Shown in pieces: positions 32,665 through 41,095 of a stretch of 64,000 nt of DNA (positions within the stretch are counted from its first letter, which is position 1; the number at the start of each line of letters is the position of its first letter). The notes beneath the pieces were generated by a model. That model did not search any database. It was given only the letters and a program-made list of their open reading frames with translations, and had not been told where the DNA came from. Made by a program: the position numbers and the translations under genes. Source of the DNA: an uncultured Reyranella sp. (GTDB taxonomy: Bacteria > Pseudomonadota > Alphaproteobacteria > Reyranellales > Reyranellaceae); contig NZ_CAMFKM010000014.1 of assembly GCF_945957355.1 (NCBI RefSeq), positions 62,001-126,000 of the forward strand, read 5' to 3'.

Positions 32665-34608
32665 CGGGCAGCTCTTCAGCAGGTTGACGGCGGCCGGGTC
32701 GCCCGGCGCCAGTGCCAGGCATTCCTCGAAGCGGATGCGCGCCGTTGCGATGTCATGCCGGAGCAGGGCTTCGACGCCGCGGAGCAACGGCTCGCGTGTC
32801 TTGAGCTTGGCCTCGCGCTCCGGCGCCGGATCGCGGTCGAACACCTCGAACAGCACCACGGGCCGCGTCTTGCCCCTCACCACCACGACGTCGAGGGGAC
32901 GGATTGCAAAGGCGCCGGGATCGGCCAGTTGGTCGTAGGTGTATTGCGAGATCAGGATGCGGACGCGGTAGACCTTGGTCAGGCTTTCGATCCGGGACGC
33001 AAGGTTGACGGCATCGGAGATCACGGTGCCGTCCATGCGATGCAGTTCGCCGACCGTGCCCATCATCAGCGAGCCGGTGTTGATCCCGGTGCCGATGGCG
33101 ACCGGCGCCAGCCCCTGCGCCGTCCGGCGCTCATTGAAATCGTCCAGCGCGGCAAGCATTGAAAGGCCCGCCCGCACGGCGTCATCGGCATTTTCGAACA
33201 GGGCCATGATGGCGTCGCCGATATACTTGTCGATGAAGCCGCCATGAGCGCGGATCACCGGTCCGACATGCTCGAGATAGGCGTTGATGAACTCGAAGTT
33301 CTCGTCCGGCGTCATCGTCTCCGACAACGCCGTGAAGTTGCGGATGTCGGAGAACATGATGGTCATGTGCTCGCGCTTGTTGTCGCCCAGCTCCACCGAC
33401 ACGATGTTCGGCTTGCCGAGCTTGGCAAGAAAGGCCCGGGGCACGAAGCGCTCGATCGCCAGGTTGGTCTCCCGCAGATCGTTGATCCGCGATCGCACCG
33501 AATCGCGCATCGAGGCGAAGCTGCGGGCGAGATGGCCGATCTCGTCGCGGCGGTCGGTGTTCGCGATCACGTGGTCGAGATCGCCGTCGGCAATGGCGCC
33601 GGCCTCGCCACGCAGGTTCAGGATCGGATCGATGATGCGGCGCTGCAACAGGCGGGAGGCGATCCAGTAGATCAGCGGCAGGGTCAGCGCGAGCAGGACC
33701 ATCGAACTCACGAAGACGTGCAGCACGGCTTCCTGCGCCAGCGCCAGGTCGTAGGTGACCCTGCGCACGATCATCATCGGCCGTTCGTCCTTGATCGTGT
33801 CCGCCCTGTTGTAGCGGCTGTAGGTGGTCACGCGATGGCCGGACGCGTCGGGTACCTGCAGCCGACCCTCCTTCAGGATCCTGGCGGCCAGGGCGGGATC
33901 GAGCTTCTCGCCCGGCCTGATCAGCGACCAGGTGCCGGAGGCATTGACCAGGTACATGTCGACGTCGGTCACATAGGCGTTCGATTTGACCGCGTCGGAA
34001 AAGTAGTCCTCGAAGAAATAGCGGCTCATCCAGCCGAAGTCGCTCTGCTTCAGCGTCGTGCGCACTTCGGTGGAAACTTCGATGAGGTAATCCTTACCGG
34101 GCGGACCGTAGTAGGTGTAGGTCCGCAGCGTGCCGGTCACCGACGAGAGGTCGATACCGTCGCTCATCGCCCTCCCCTTGCCGAACACCGAATCGAGGAA
34201 GTCCGAGAAGCCTCCTTTCGGGAAGGCGAGCCCCTTGTCGTAGGCAAGGTTGGTGTTGAAGACCCTGTGATCGCGATCGATGAAATAGATGTGCTGCACG
34301 CCGTACCGGGCCGCGAGCGCGTTCATCTCGTCGACCGTCAGGTCGGCCGGCGTGCGGCCGGTCCTCTCGATATCGGCCTCGATCTGGGGCAGGACCCTGG
34401 CCATGGCGGCCGTGTTGCGCTCGTTCTCGCTGCGCAGCATCGTCTCGAAGACGTCGAAGCGTTCGCTGAGACTGGCCTCGATGCGGCCCAGCTCCTCGTC
34501 CTGCAGCCGCGACACCAGGCGGTACATGGCGAGCGACGCGACGATCGTCGCACCGAGGCTCACGGCAATCAGCACCGTGAGCAGGAACAGACCGACCTTG
34601 CGCTTCAT
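32653..34608 (-). CDS. Membrane class III adenylate/guanylate cyclase with periplasmic sensor and HAMP
   Basis: A 651-residue protein. It has one N-terminal helix (about 6-29), a periplasmic sensor of about 270 residues, a second helix (LHVFVSSMVLLALTLPLIYWIA), HAMP (RRIIDPILNLRGEAGAIADGDLDH), then the cyclase domain. That domain has MTIMFSDIRNFTALSETM (metal Asp), FIDKYIGDAIMALF (second metal Asp), NTGSLMMGTVG and MDGTVISDAVNLASRIE. The C-terminal about 50 residues look TPR-like. It would turn a periplasmic signal into cAMP or cGMP. Confidence 0.92.
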   Translation of the reverse strand: MKRKVGLFLLTVLIAVSLGATIVASLAMYRLVSRLQDEELGRIEASLSERFDVFETMLRSENERNTAAMARVLPQIEADIERTGRTPADLTVDEMNALAARYGVQHIYFIDRDHRVFNTNLAYDKGLAFPKGGFSDFLDSVFGKGRAMSDGIDLSSVTGTLRTYTYYGPPGKDYLIEVSTEVRTTLKQSDFGWMSRYFFEDYFSDAVKSNAYVTDVDMYLVNASGTWSLIRPGEKLDPALAARILKEGRLQVPDASGHRVTTYSRYNRADTIKDERPMMIVRRVTYDLALAQEAVLHVFVSSMVLLALTLPLIYWIASRLLQRRIIDPILNLRGEAGAIADGDLDHVIANTDRRDEIGHLARSFASMRDSVRSRINDLRETNLAIERFVPRAFLAKLGKPNIVSVELGDNKREHMTIMFSDIRNFTALSETMTPDENFEFINAYLEHVGPVIRAHGGFIDKYIGDAIMALFENADDAVRAGLSMLAALDDFNERRTAQGLAPVAIGTGINTGSLMMGTVGELHRMDGTVISDAVNLASRIESLTKVYRVRILISQYTYDQLADPGAFAIRPLDVVVVRGKTRPVVLFEVFDRDPAPEREAKLKTREPLLRGVEALLRHDIATARIRFEECLALAPGDPAAVNLLKSCPSDA

Positions 34609-34631
34609 CGAAGGTCTGGTCCCTCAGCCGG

Positions 34632-35255
34632 TCAGGAATTCTGCCATAGCCGCGTCGTGTAGGCTCCCTCGACATTGGCGTCTATCTGGGCCGCGACGGC
34701 TTCGCTCTCGCCGATACGCGGCGCGATGATCTTGCCAAACGAGATGCGACCGGGCGCCGGCCATGACTTCGGGTCCCACAGTTTGGCGCGCACGATCGAG
34801 CGGGCGCAGTGGAAATAGCAGTGCTTGATGTGGACGCGGGTCGCCAGCAGGGCGGGCTTGCCCAGCGAACTCAGGGAGGCGAGCAGGTCGGCATCGTCAT
34901 GGATCTCCGCGGTGCCGGAAATGCGCAGCGTCTCTCCGGTCGCCGGCACCAGCGCGATGATTCCGATCTTGCCGGTGGCGATGATGTTGCTGAGGCCGAA
35001 GGCCAGGTTGTTCCCGACCCGCTCGGGGATCAGCAGCGTCCTCGGATCCTCCATGCGGATGAAGCCCGGCTCGTCGCCCTTCGGCGACACCTCGACGGTG
35101 CCGTCTTCCGACGTCGTGCCGACCAGGGCGAAGGGGCAGCGCTTCAGGAACTCGATCGACTGCTCGTCCAGCGCGTCGAGGATCTTCACCCGTGTGGCCG
35201 ACCGCGGCTCGGCAATGATGCGCCGCAGCTCTTCCTTCGTGCTGATGCGAGCCAT
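34632..35255 (-). CDS. Pyridoxamine 5'-phosphate oxidase family FMN-binding protein
   Basis: A 207-residue split-barrel flavoprotein: FLKRCPFALVGTTSEDGTVEVSPKGDEPGFIRMEDPRTLLIPERVGNN is the FMN-binding segment of the MSMEG_1061/PPOX-like subfamily, and HIKHCYFHCARSIVRAKLWDPKSW is its conserved C-terminal block. ATG 35255 follows AAGGAG. The subfamily has no assigned substrate. It sits between the cyclase and an LLM monooxygenase, all on the minus strand. Confidence 0.88.
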   Translation of the reverse strand: MARISTKEELRRIIAEPRSATRVKILDALDEQSIEFLKRCPFALVGTTSEDGTVEVSPKGDEPGFIRMEDPRTLLIPERVGNNLAFGLSNIIATGKIGIIALVPATGETLRISGTAEIHDDADLLASLSSLGKPALLATRVHIKHCYFHCARSIVRAKLWDPKSWPAPGRISFGKIIAPRIGESEAVAAQIDANVEGAYTTRLWQNS

Positions 35256-35351
35256 GAGACCACTCCTTCGAAACGCGCTGCCCGCAACATCCGCCACTTG
35301 CGAACGACTTGCAACCACCGTGGCGAGAGACCTCAATCTCCCCACCGCGCG

Positions 35352-36407
35352 TCAGGTGAAATGCGGCGCCACCTCGAGCATGAAGCGCTGCATCTGCTCC
35401 TTCACCATCGCATGCGGCTTCTGGCCGTAGTTGAAGTAGAGGATGACCTCGGCGACGCCGGCCGCCTCGACCTGCTTCAGGGTGTCGACGATGTGCTGCG
35501 GGCTGCCGCACAGGATCGACTTGTCGGTCAGCTTCTCCGGCCGCATGTCGCGCAGGATGTTCACGATCTCGACGAAGTATTTGTAGGTCGGCGGCACCTT
35601 CTCGCCCGTCGACGAGGGAAAGGCCGCGATCAGCGCGTCCTGGAAGTAGCGGACCAGCGCTTCCTTGCCGTAGCGCTCCTCCTCCGGCGTCGAGGCGATG
35701 TGCACGAAGTAGGAGCACATGGCCCGCCGCATCGGCCGCTTGAAGGCGGTCTCGCAGGTCTCGCGATAGACCCGCACCGCATCAGCCAGCGACCCGTAGA
35801 CCATGGCCGCCGCGAACGGCGCATAGATCACGTTCCAGTCGTTCTTCGCCGCCAGTTCCATCGAGGGCCGCGAGAAGCAGGCCACGTAGGGCCGAAGCGG
35901 GCTCTGCGCCGGCTTCGGGCGCACTTCGACATCGTTGAATTCGTAGAACCGGCCCTTGTGCGACCACCTGCCGGGCTCGGTCCAGGCCCGCCACACGATC
36001 TCCAGCCCCTCCGCGAACAACTCCGCGGAGTCGTCGAACGGCATCTGGAAGGGATCGAATTCCTTGCGGTCGTAGCCGCGGCCGGCCGCGAAGTCGACTC
36101 GCCCGCCCGACAGGAGATCGAGCGTCGCCCATTCCTCGGCGACATGCAGCGGATGGTGGACCGGCAGCAGCGTCACGGCAGGGGCCAGCCGCAGCCTGGT
36201 GGTCGCGCCCGCCAGCTGTGCCAGCATCGCCAGCGGCGAGGCGTTGACGCCCAGCAGGTTGAAATGATGCTCGCCGATCCAGGCCGAGTTCAGCCCGACC
36301 TTCTCGGCCCACAACGCCTCGGCATAGATGTCCTTGATGAAGGACTCGGGCGAGCGTGGATTGTTCGGGTAGCGGTTGTCGGACAGCGTGAAATAGCCGA
36401 ATTGCAT
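35352..36407 (-). CDS. LLM class flavin-dependent oxidoreductase (luciferase-like)
   Basis: A 351-residue protein with the bacterial luciferase fold: MQFGYFTLSDNRYPNNPRSPESFIKDIYAEALWAEKVGLNSAWIGEHHFNLLGVN, TTRLRLAPAVTLLPVHHPLHVAEEWATLDLLSGGRVDFAAGRGY. These are flavin/F420-binding blocks. It could be an FMNH2-dependent monooxygenase. It is near, and probably regulated with, the GntR gene upstream. Confidence 0.9.
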   Translation of the reverse strand: MQFGYFTLSDNRYPNNPRSPESFIKDIYAEALWAEKVGLNSAWIGEHHFNLLGVNASPLAMLAQLAGATTRLRLAPAVTLLPVHHPLHVAEEWATLDLLSGGRVDFAAGRGYDRKEFDPFQMPFDDSAELFAEGLEIVWRAWTEPGRWSHKGRFYEFNDVEVRPKPAQSPLRPYVACFSRPSMELAAKNDWNVIYAPFAAAMVYGSLADAVRVYRETCETAFKRPMRRAMCSYFVHIASTPEEERYGKEALVRYFQDALIAAFPSSTGEKVPPTYKYFVEIVNILRDMRPEKLTDKSILCGSPQHIVDTLKQVEAAGVAEVILYFNYGQKPHAMVKEQMQRFMLEVAPHFT

Positions 36408-36464
36408 GGCGTTACTCCGGACAGGTTCTCGTTCGTCGGGACGAGTGGATCCTTTGTTGGGCGG

Positions 36465-37193
36465 CTAACGGTCGTCAGCTTGGGTGCGCCGCTCCAGCAG
36501 TTCGGCAACATGCCGACCCAGGCGAACCAGATACCGGCGGGTCTCATGCTCCGCTGCCCGACCATCGCCGGCAACCACGGCTGAAACGAACGCTGCGTGC
36601 CCAGCCCTGACGAATGACGGCAGATCGCGATGGCCGAAGGCCACCCGGATGAGGAAGTCGCTCTGGTCCCAGAAGGATTCGGCGATCTCGACACTCCGGG
36701 GCGAGCGGGCGAGTTCGTGCAGGAGTTCGTATCTCCGTCGGTTTCTCTGCCGAAGCTCCATGAACCGGGCAACTGGTTCATCGGGCAGTCCCGCCGTCGA
36801 GGCCAAGGCGGCGCATCGACGCCCGAAATGCTCCGCTTCGATTGCCGATCGCCGCTCGGCGGCCAGGCGCGCAATGACGCCCTCGGTCGCTCCGAAAAGC
36901 TCATAGAGGTCCTTCACCTCGGCGGGGACGGGGCGGACCACGCGGCAGCCGACCTGGGGCCGTATCTCGAGAAGGCCCTCCACGGTGAGACGCCGGATCG
37001 CATCGGCAACCGGCGCGCGGCTCATCGATAAGACACGACCGACCCCTTCGGACGAGATCTGGTCACCGGGATCGAGCCCCCCGCCCAGCAGCAGGCCTTT
37101 CAGGTACGCGTACGCCAGATCGTGGAGCCGGGGTGCGCCCTGCCACAGGGCTTCGGGCGCATCGGGCAGAACGACATTGAGAGATGTTCGCAT
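36465..37193 (-). CDS. GntR family transcriptional regulator (FadR subfamily)
   Basis: A 242-residue regulator. The N-terminal winged helix, about 25-85, has SSEGVGRVLSMSRAPVADAIRRLTVEGLLEIRPQVGCRVV. The helical FCD effector domain follows, with metal-type residues in ELRQRNRRRYELLHE and AGHAAFVSAVVAGD. It is divergent from the acyl-CoA dehydrogenase-like gene at 37261, and the 67-base gap contains strong palindromes that it probably binds. Confidence 0.92.
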   Translation of the reverse strand: MRTSLNVVLPDAPEALWQGAPRLHDLAYAYLKGLLLGGGLDPGDQISSEGVGRVLSMSRAPVADAIRRLTVEGLLEIRPQVGCRVVRPVPAEVKDLYELFGATEGVIARLAAERRSAIEAEHFGRRCAALASTAGLPDEPVARFMELRQRNRRRYELLHELARSPRSVEIAESFWDQSDFLIRVAFGHRDLPSFVRAGHAAFVSAVVAGDGRAAEHETRRYLVRLGRHVAELLERRTQADDR

Positions 37194-37194
37194 G

Positions 37195-37221
37195 GTATGT
37201 ATACTAACATACTAGTATGTT
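37195..37221. promoter_or_regulatory. Palindromic GntR operator
   Basis: AACATACTAGTATGTT at 37206-37221 is a perfect 16-base palindrome. A second, overlapping inverted repeat, TATGT-ATACTA-ACATA, spans 37196-37211, giving two half-overlapping sites built on TATGTT/AACATA words. The site lies in the divergent promoter between gntR (start 37193) and the dehydrogenase gene (37261), directly against the gntR start, which suggests autoregulation. Confidence 0.75.
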
Positions 37222-37260
37222 CAAACATAACGAACTCTCAACGAGTCTGTGGAGGAAGCC

Positions 37261-38412
37261 ATGTACGACGCGGGGAATGCACAGAAGATCGTAGACGCGC
37301 TGAAGGACACTGAGGCCGAGTCGGAGGACCACCGACAGCTCAGCCCTCGCGCGGTAGCCCTGCTGCATCAATCCGGAGCGACCCGCATCATGGCCCCAGC
37401 CGCCTATGGCGGTTACGAACTGCCGGTCCGGGCCTTGGTCGAAGCCGAGCGGACGATCGCCCAGGGCAGCACGGCGGCCTCATGGGTCCTGATGGTGTGC
37501 GCCGCCCACACGTTCATCGCCGGCCGCCTGCCCTCCCAAGGCCAGGACGAAATTTTCGGGGGCCATCCGGGCATGCTGATTCCGGGCGTGCCGTCGCTCC
37601 GCGGCACCTGCCAGCGCGCCAACGGGGGCTACATACTCAACGGCCGCTGGCCCTATGCCAGCGGCGCCGACCATGGTGACTGGGTGCTGGTAGGCTGCAA
37701 GGGAATCCGCAACGAAGCGGGCGCCGCCTGCCCCTCCCTGATCGTCGTGATGCCAAAGAAGGATGCCGTCATCGACGACACCTGGTTCACTCTCGGTATG
37801 CGCGGGACCGGCTCCAAGGACATCGTTCTTGAAAACACGTTCATCCCGGAGCGCTACGCAGTGCCCATGATCGAGGCACAGCTCGGCACCGTTCCTGGTA
37901 TCGACATCCCCCTTTATCGGCTTCCGATCCGCCCGACCTTGGCGACCATGCTGCTCGGCACGATCGTGGGCATGGCCGAGCGCGGCTTGCAGCTCTTCAT
38001 CGACAAGACCCGCGGTCGACGTGACGTCTACACCGGCGCGATGAAGGCCGAGAACGCCGGGGTACAGCGGAGGGTCGCGGAGGCGAGCGTGGAGATCTCC
38101 TGCGCCTGGGCGCTGACGCGGCAGAACTGCGATCTCCTCGAGGAGGCGATGCTGCGTGATCCGCCGATGCCCGCGGCGAAGCGGGCGGAAGTCCGCTGGA
38201 ATGCGGCCTACGCCACCGAGCTTTGCCGGCGTGCCTGCAACCGTCTCTTCGAGGGCGCGGGCGCGGGTGCGGCGCACGACAGCCATGTCATGCAGAGGTT
38301 TTTTCGCGACATGAACACCGCGTCACATCACGCGATGCTGGATTTCGACGTGAACGTCGAAATCCAGGGCAAGACCCTGCTGGGTGTGCACCTCGACGAC
38401 GCGTGGGTGTGA
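37261..38412 (+). CDS. Acyl-CoA dehydrogenase-like flavin monooxygenase (HsaA/type-2 group)
   Basis: A 383-residue acyl-CoA dehydrogenase-fold protein. RIMAPAAYGGYELPVRALVEAERTIAQGSTAASWVLMVCAAH and GRWPYASGADHGDWVLVGC are typical of the type-2 group, which includes two-component flavin hydroxylases such as HsaA. The C-terminal RRACNRLFEGAGAGAAHDSHVMQRFFRDMNTASHHAMLDFD matches too. It probably takes reduced flavin from a separate reductase; the LLM and PPOX-like flavoproteins are nearby. ATG 37261 follows GGAGG. It is under the divergent GntR regulator. Confidence 0.88.
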   Translation: MYDAGNAQKIVDALKDTEAESEDHRQLSPRAVALLHQSGATRIMAPAAYGGYELPVRALVEAERTIAQGSTAASWVLMVCAAHTFIAGRLPSQGQDEIFGGHPGMLIPGVPSLRGTCQRANGGYILNGRWPYASGADHGDWVLVGCKGIRNEAGAACPSLIVVMPKKDAVIDDTWFTLGMRGTGSKDIVLENTFIPERYAVPMIEAQLGTVPGIDIPLYRLPIRPTLATMLLGTIVGMAERGLQLFIDKTRGRRDVYTGAMKAENAGVQRRVAEASVEISCAWALTRQNCDLLEEAMLRDPPMPAAKRAEVRWNAAYATELCRRACNRLFEGAGAGAAHDSHVMQRFFRDMNTASHHAMLDFDVNVEIQGKTLLGVHLDDAWV

Positions 38413-38450
38413 GCAGGTGCCCGCTGCCCTTCCGGCGACGAACCGCATGA

Positions 38451-39353
38451 TCAGGCCGCCTGCTGCGCCACATCGGACAGGGAGACGATCCAGTCGCGGA
38501 ACGCCTTGATCTTGCGCCGCCGGATCGCCTCGGGCGGATAGACCAGATAGTAAGCGAAGTCCGAGGAGCGCTTGAACTCGAACGGGATGACCAGCCGGCC
38601 GGCCTTCAGGTCGGGCTCGACCAGAGGGTTGCGGCCAAGCGCAACGCCCAGCCCGTCCATCGCCGCCTGATAGGCCGCCAGCGCAAAGTCGAACGAGACG
38701 CCGCGCGAGGCATCGACACCCTTCACGCCCGCGGCCGTCAGCCAGACCTGCCAGTCGTCGGGAAAGCTGCCGATGTGGAGCAGGTTGAAGCGCCTGAGAT
38801 CCGCCGGCTTCTTGAGGCCGTTTGGTCCCTTGAGCAGCGAGGGCGCGCAGACCGGCATGACGTCCTCGCTGACCAGCCGCTCGGCCAGCAGGTTCGACCA
38901 CTGGCCACGGCCGTAGCGGATGCCGATGTCGACATCCTCGCGCGAGAAGTCCACCAGCGACGTGCCGGTCGAGACGCGGACGTCGATTTCCGGATGCGAG
39001 CGCTGGAAACCACCCAGCCGCGGCACCAGCCACTTCACCGCGAAGGACGAGGTCGTCGTCACCGTGAGGTTCCCGCCCTTGTCCTTCTGCAGCAGCTTCT
39101 CGGTCGCCTCGTTCAGCTGGTCGAAGGCCGCACGCACTGAAGGGAGATAGGCCTGACCGGCCTCGGACAGCAGCAGCGAGCGATTGCGCCGCACGAACAA
39201 TTTTAATCCGAGTCTCTGTTCCAGCCCGCGCACCTGGTGACTGATCGCGGCCTGCGTGACGCTCAATTCCTCCGCGGCATCGGTAAAGCTCATATGGCGC
39301 GCGGCAGCCTCGAAGGCACGCAAGCCATTGAGTGGCGGCAGGGATCGTTTCAT
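38451..39353 (-). CDS. LysR family regulator, GcvA-like
   Basis: A 300-residue LysR protein. The N-terminal HTH is the GcvA type (LPPLNGLRAFEAAARHMSFTDAAEELSVTQAAISHQVRGLEQRLGLKLFVR). The effector domain has VDIGIRYGRGQWSNLLAERLVSEDVMPVCAP. It is transcribed away from the DUF1127 gene at 39470 with an operator-like site between. A very similar arrangement recurs at 58416-59717. Confidence 0.93.
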   Translation of the reverse strand: MKRSLPPLNGLRAFEAAARHMSFTDAAEELSVTQAAISHQVRGLEQRLGLKLFVRRNRSLLLSEAGQAYLPSVRAAFDQLNEATEKLLQKDKGGNLTVTTTSSFAVKWLVPRLGGFQRSHPEIDVRVSTGTSLVDFSREDVDIGIRYGRGQWSNLLAERLVSEDVMPVCAPSLLKGPNGLKKPADLRRFNLLHIGSFPDDWQVWLTAAGVKGVDASRGVSFDFALAAYQAAMDGLGVALGRNPLVEPDLKAGRLVIPFEFKRSSDFAYYLVYPPEAIRRRKIKAFRDWIVSLSDVAQQAA

Positions 39354-39368
39354 CGCACGTCCTTCACA

Positions 39369-39384
39369 TGAGCAAATTTAATCA
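39369..39384. promoter_or_regulatory. Candidate LysR operator
   Basis: TGAGCAAATTTAATCA is an imperfect palindrome, TGA-N2-AAATTT-N2-TCA, and contains a T-N11-A type core. It lies 15 bases upstream of the LysR start and 86 bases before the DUF1127 start. A similar but perfect palindrome exists in the second LysR/DUF1127 pair. Confidence 0.5.
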
Positions 39385-39469
39385 AAACAGGACAAAGGGT
39401 CGTTTGTAAAGGGGTGCCCCGGAGCGCACATGAGCCTTAACAGAGTTCAACCCTTCCGGGAGCAGTCCC

Positions 39470-39673
39470 ATGGCCAACATATCGCTTCACCATACGTCAC
39501 AGGCGCCACTGGTCGGCAGCTTCGCCACCTTCGGCCAGATCCTCGCCACGTGGCGCGAGCGCACGCGGCAGCGCCGCGAGCTCACCAACCTCGACTACCG
39601 CACGATGCGCGATCTGGGCATCAGCCCGACCGATGTCCAGTTCGAGGCGAACAAGCCCTTCTGGCGCAGCTGA
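39470..39673 (+). CDS. DUF1127 small protein
   Basis: A 67-residue protein: QILATWRERTRQRRELTNLDYRTMRDLGISPTDVQFEANKPFWRS is the Arg-rich DUF1127 (YjiS) domain, found in small alphaproteobacterial proteins linked to RNA binding and to phosphate/carbon metabolism. ATG 39470 follows GGGAG. It is divergent from the GcvA-like gene and ends before a strong terminator at 39735. Its paralogue lies at 59481-59717. Confidence 0.9.
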   Translation: MANISLHHTSQAPLVGSFATFGQILATWRERTRQRRELTNLDYRTMRDLGISPTDVQFEANKPFWRS

Positions 39674-39734
39674 GATCCGAATCCGGAGGGGTCCCGTTCT
39701 TACCCTGCGCGGGACCATCCCCCTCCGGGCCCTG

Positions 39735-39776
39735 GCCGGCGGTCGCTCCAGCCTCCCTTGCGACCGCCGGCTTTTT
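39735..39776 (+). terminator. Rho-independent terminator
   Basis: GCCGGCGGTCGC (39735-39746) and GCGACCGCCGGC (39760-39771) form a perfect 12-bp stem with a 13-base loop. TTTTT follows at 39772-39776. It ends the DUF1127 message. Confidence 0.95.
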
Positions 39777-39825
39777 CTTTGCCGTTCTCCTTTGCCAGCC
39801 GGCCCGGCTCTGCTAGAGCCGCCAC

Positions 39826-41052
39826 GTGCCGCTCACCGACCAGCAGATCCAGAGCCTCGGCCGCGACGCCCTGCAGCGCGCGGCGGCAGGTGATTTCATC
39901 TCGGCCGAAGAGATGTTTGCCCGCATCGTCGAGGCGCGCCCGAACATGGGCCAGGCGCTCCATCTTCTGGGCCAGGTGCGGTTGAAGCTCGGTCGCTTCG
40001 CCGAGGCGCGTGAGCCGCTGGAGCGTGCCGCTCAATTCCTGCCGCGCGACGTCGCGGCCCAGACCAACTTCGCAGGCTGCCTGATGCAGCTTGGCCTCCA
40101 CGAGCAGGCGTTGCTCGCCCTCGCAAAGGCCGTGCGGCTGAAGCCGGACGACGCCGTCATCGCCCACAATACCGGCCGGACTCTCGAAGCCCTGGGCCGG
40201 GCCGAGGAAGCCGAGCGCGCCTACGACCGCGCCCTGTCGATCGACCACCGGTTGCTGCCGGCGCTGAGCGCCCGGGCGGAACTGCTGGCCGCGCGCGGCG
40301 AGTGGGCGGGTGCCCTGGCCGATCTCGAAACCGCCCTGGTGAGCCAGCCCGACGATCCGCGTCTCCGGCTGCGGCGCGGCGAGCTGATGCTGCGTCAGGG
40401 TGACTGGTGGCGCGGGCTCGGCGACTACGAGGCGCGGCTGGAGATCCCGGGCGAGCGTTACGCGCCCGATCTGCCGCGCTGGCAGGGTGAAGAGTTGGAC
40501 GGCCGGTTGCTACTCTACCCCGAACAGGCGGACATCGAGAGCGACGCCGCGCTGCGCGATACCCTGATGCTGGCGCGCGGTGTCGACGCGGTCGTGCAAT
40601 GCGGTGCGACCCTCGCTGGTTGGTTGGATGGCCCGACGATCCGTCGAGGCGAGCCGCTCGACGGTTTCGTGGCCGCCGCCCCACTGCGCAGCCTGCCGCT
40701 TCTCCTGAACTGGACACGCGAGGCGCTGCCGCCGCCGGCCAGGTTGAGCCGCAAGCCTGAACCTTCTTCGCGCATTGGTTGGTTCACTGCCGCCGAGCCG
40801 CCCACTGGCCTTGCCGGGCTCGATCTCGCGCGCACGCCGGAAGAGATTCCGACCTGTCGTCTCGTCGTGGGCGACGACACCTGGCCCGCCCATGCGGCGG
40901 CGGCGCTCGGCATCCCGACGGTGATCCTGGTGCCCAATACCGCAGACTGGCTCTGGGGTCCGAACCTCGGAACATCGCCCTGGTATGCGTCTGCGGAACT
41001 GCTGCGCGACGATGATCGCGAAGGACTGGCGGCGCGGCTCGCCGGGTGCTGA
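39826..41052 (+). CDS. TPR protein with glycosyltransferase-9-like C-terminal domain
   Basis: A 408-residue protein. Residues 1 to about 190 hold five TPR units (e.g. MGQALHLLGQVRLKLGRFAEAREPLERAAQFLPRD). The C-terminal half has RWQGEELDGRLLLYPEQ and VVGDDTWPAHAAAALGIPTVILVPNTADWLWGPNLGTSPWYASAELLRDD, similar to the sugar-donor-side end of GT9-like TPR proteins. The usual QGxGDxxQF loop is replaced by PEQADIESDAALRD, so catalysis is uncertain. GTG 39826 has no clear Shine-Dalgarno. It lies 43 bases before leuC. Confidence 0.75.
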   Translation: MPLTDQQIQSLGRDALQRAAAGDFISAEEMFARIVEARPNMGQALHLLGQVRLKLGRFAEAREPLERAAQFLPRDVAAQTNFAGCLMQLGLHEQALLALAKAVRLKPDDAVIAHNTGRTLEALGRAEEAERAYDRALSIDHRLLPALSARAELLAARGEWAGALADLETALVSQPDDPRLRLRRGELMLRQGDWWRGLGDYEARLEIPGERYAPDLPRWQGEELDGRLLLYPEQADIESDAALRDTLMLARGVDAVVQCGATLAGWLDGPTIRRGEPLDGFVAAAPLRSLPLLLNWTREALPPPARLSRKPEPSSRIGWFTAAEPPTGLAGLDLARTPEEIPTCRLVVGDDTWPAHAAAALGIPTVILVPNTADWLWGPNLGTSPWYASAELLRDDDREGLAARLAGC

Positions 41053-41095
41053 TATCCGCGTCCCGGCGGATCACCCCACACCCAGAGGCCAACCC

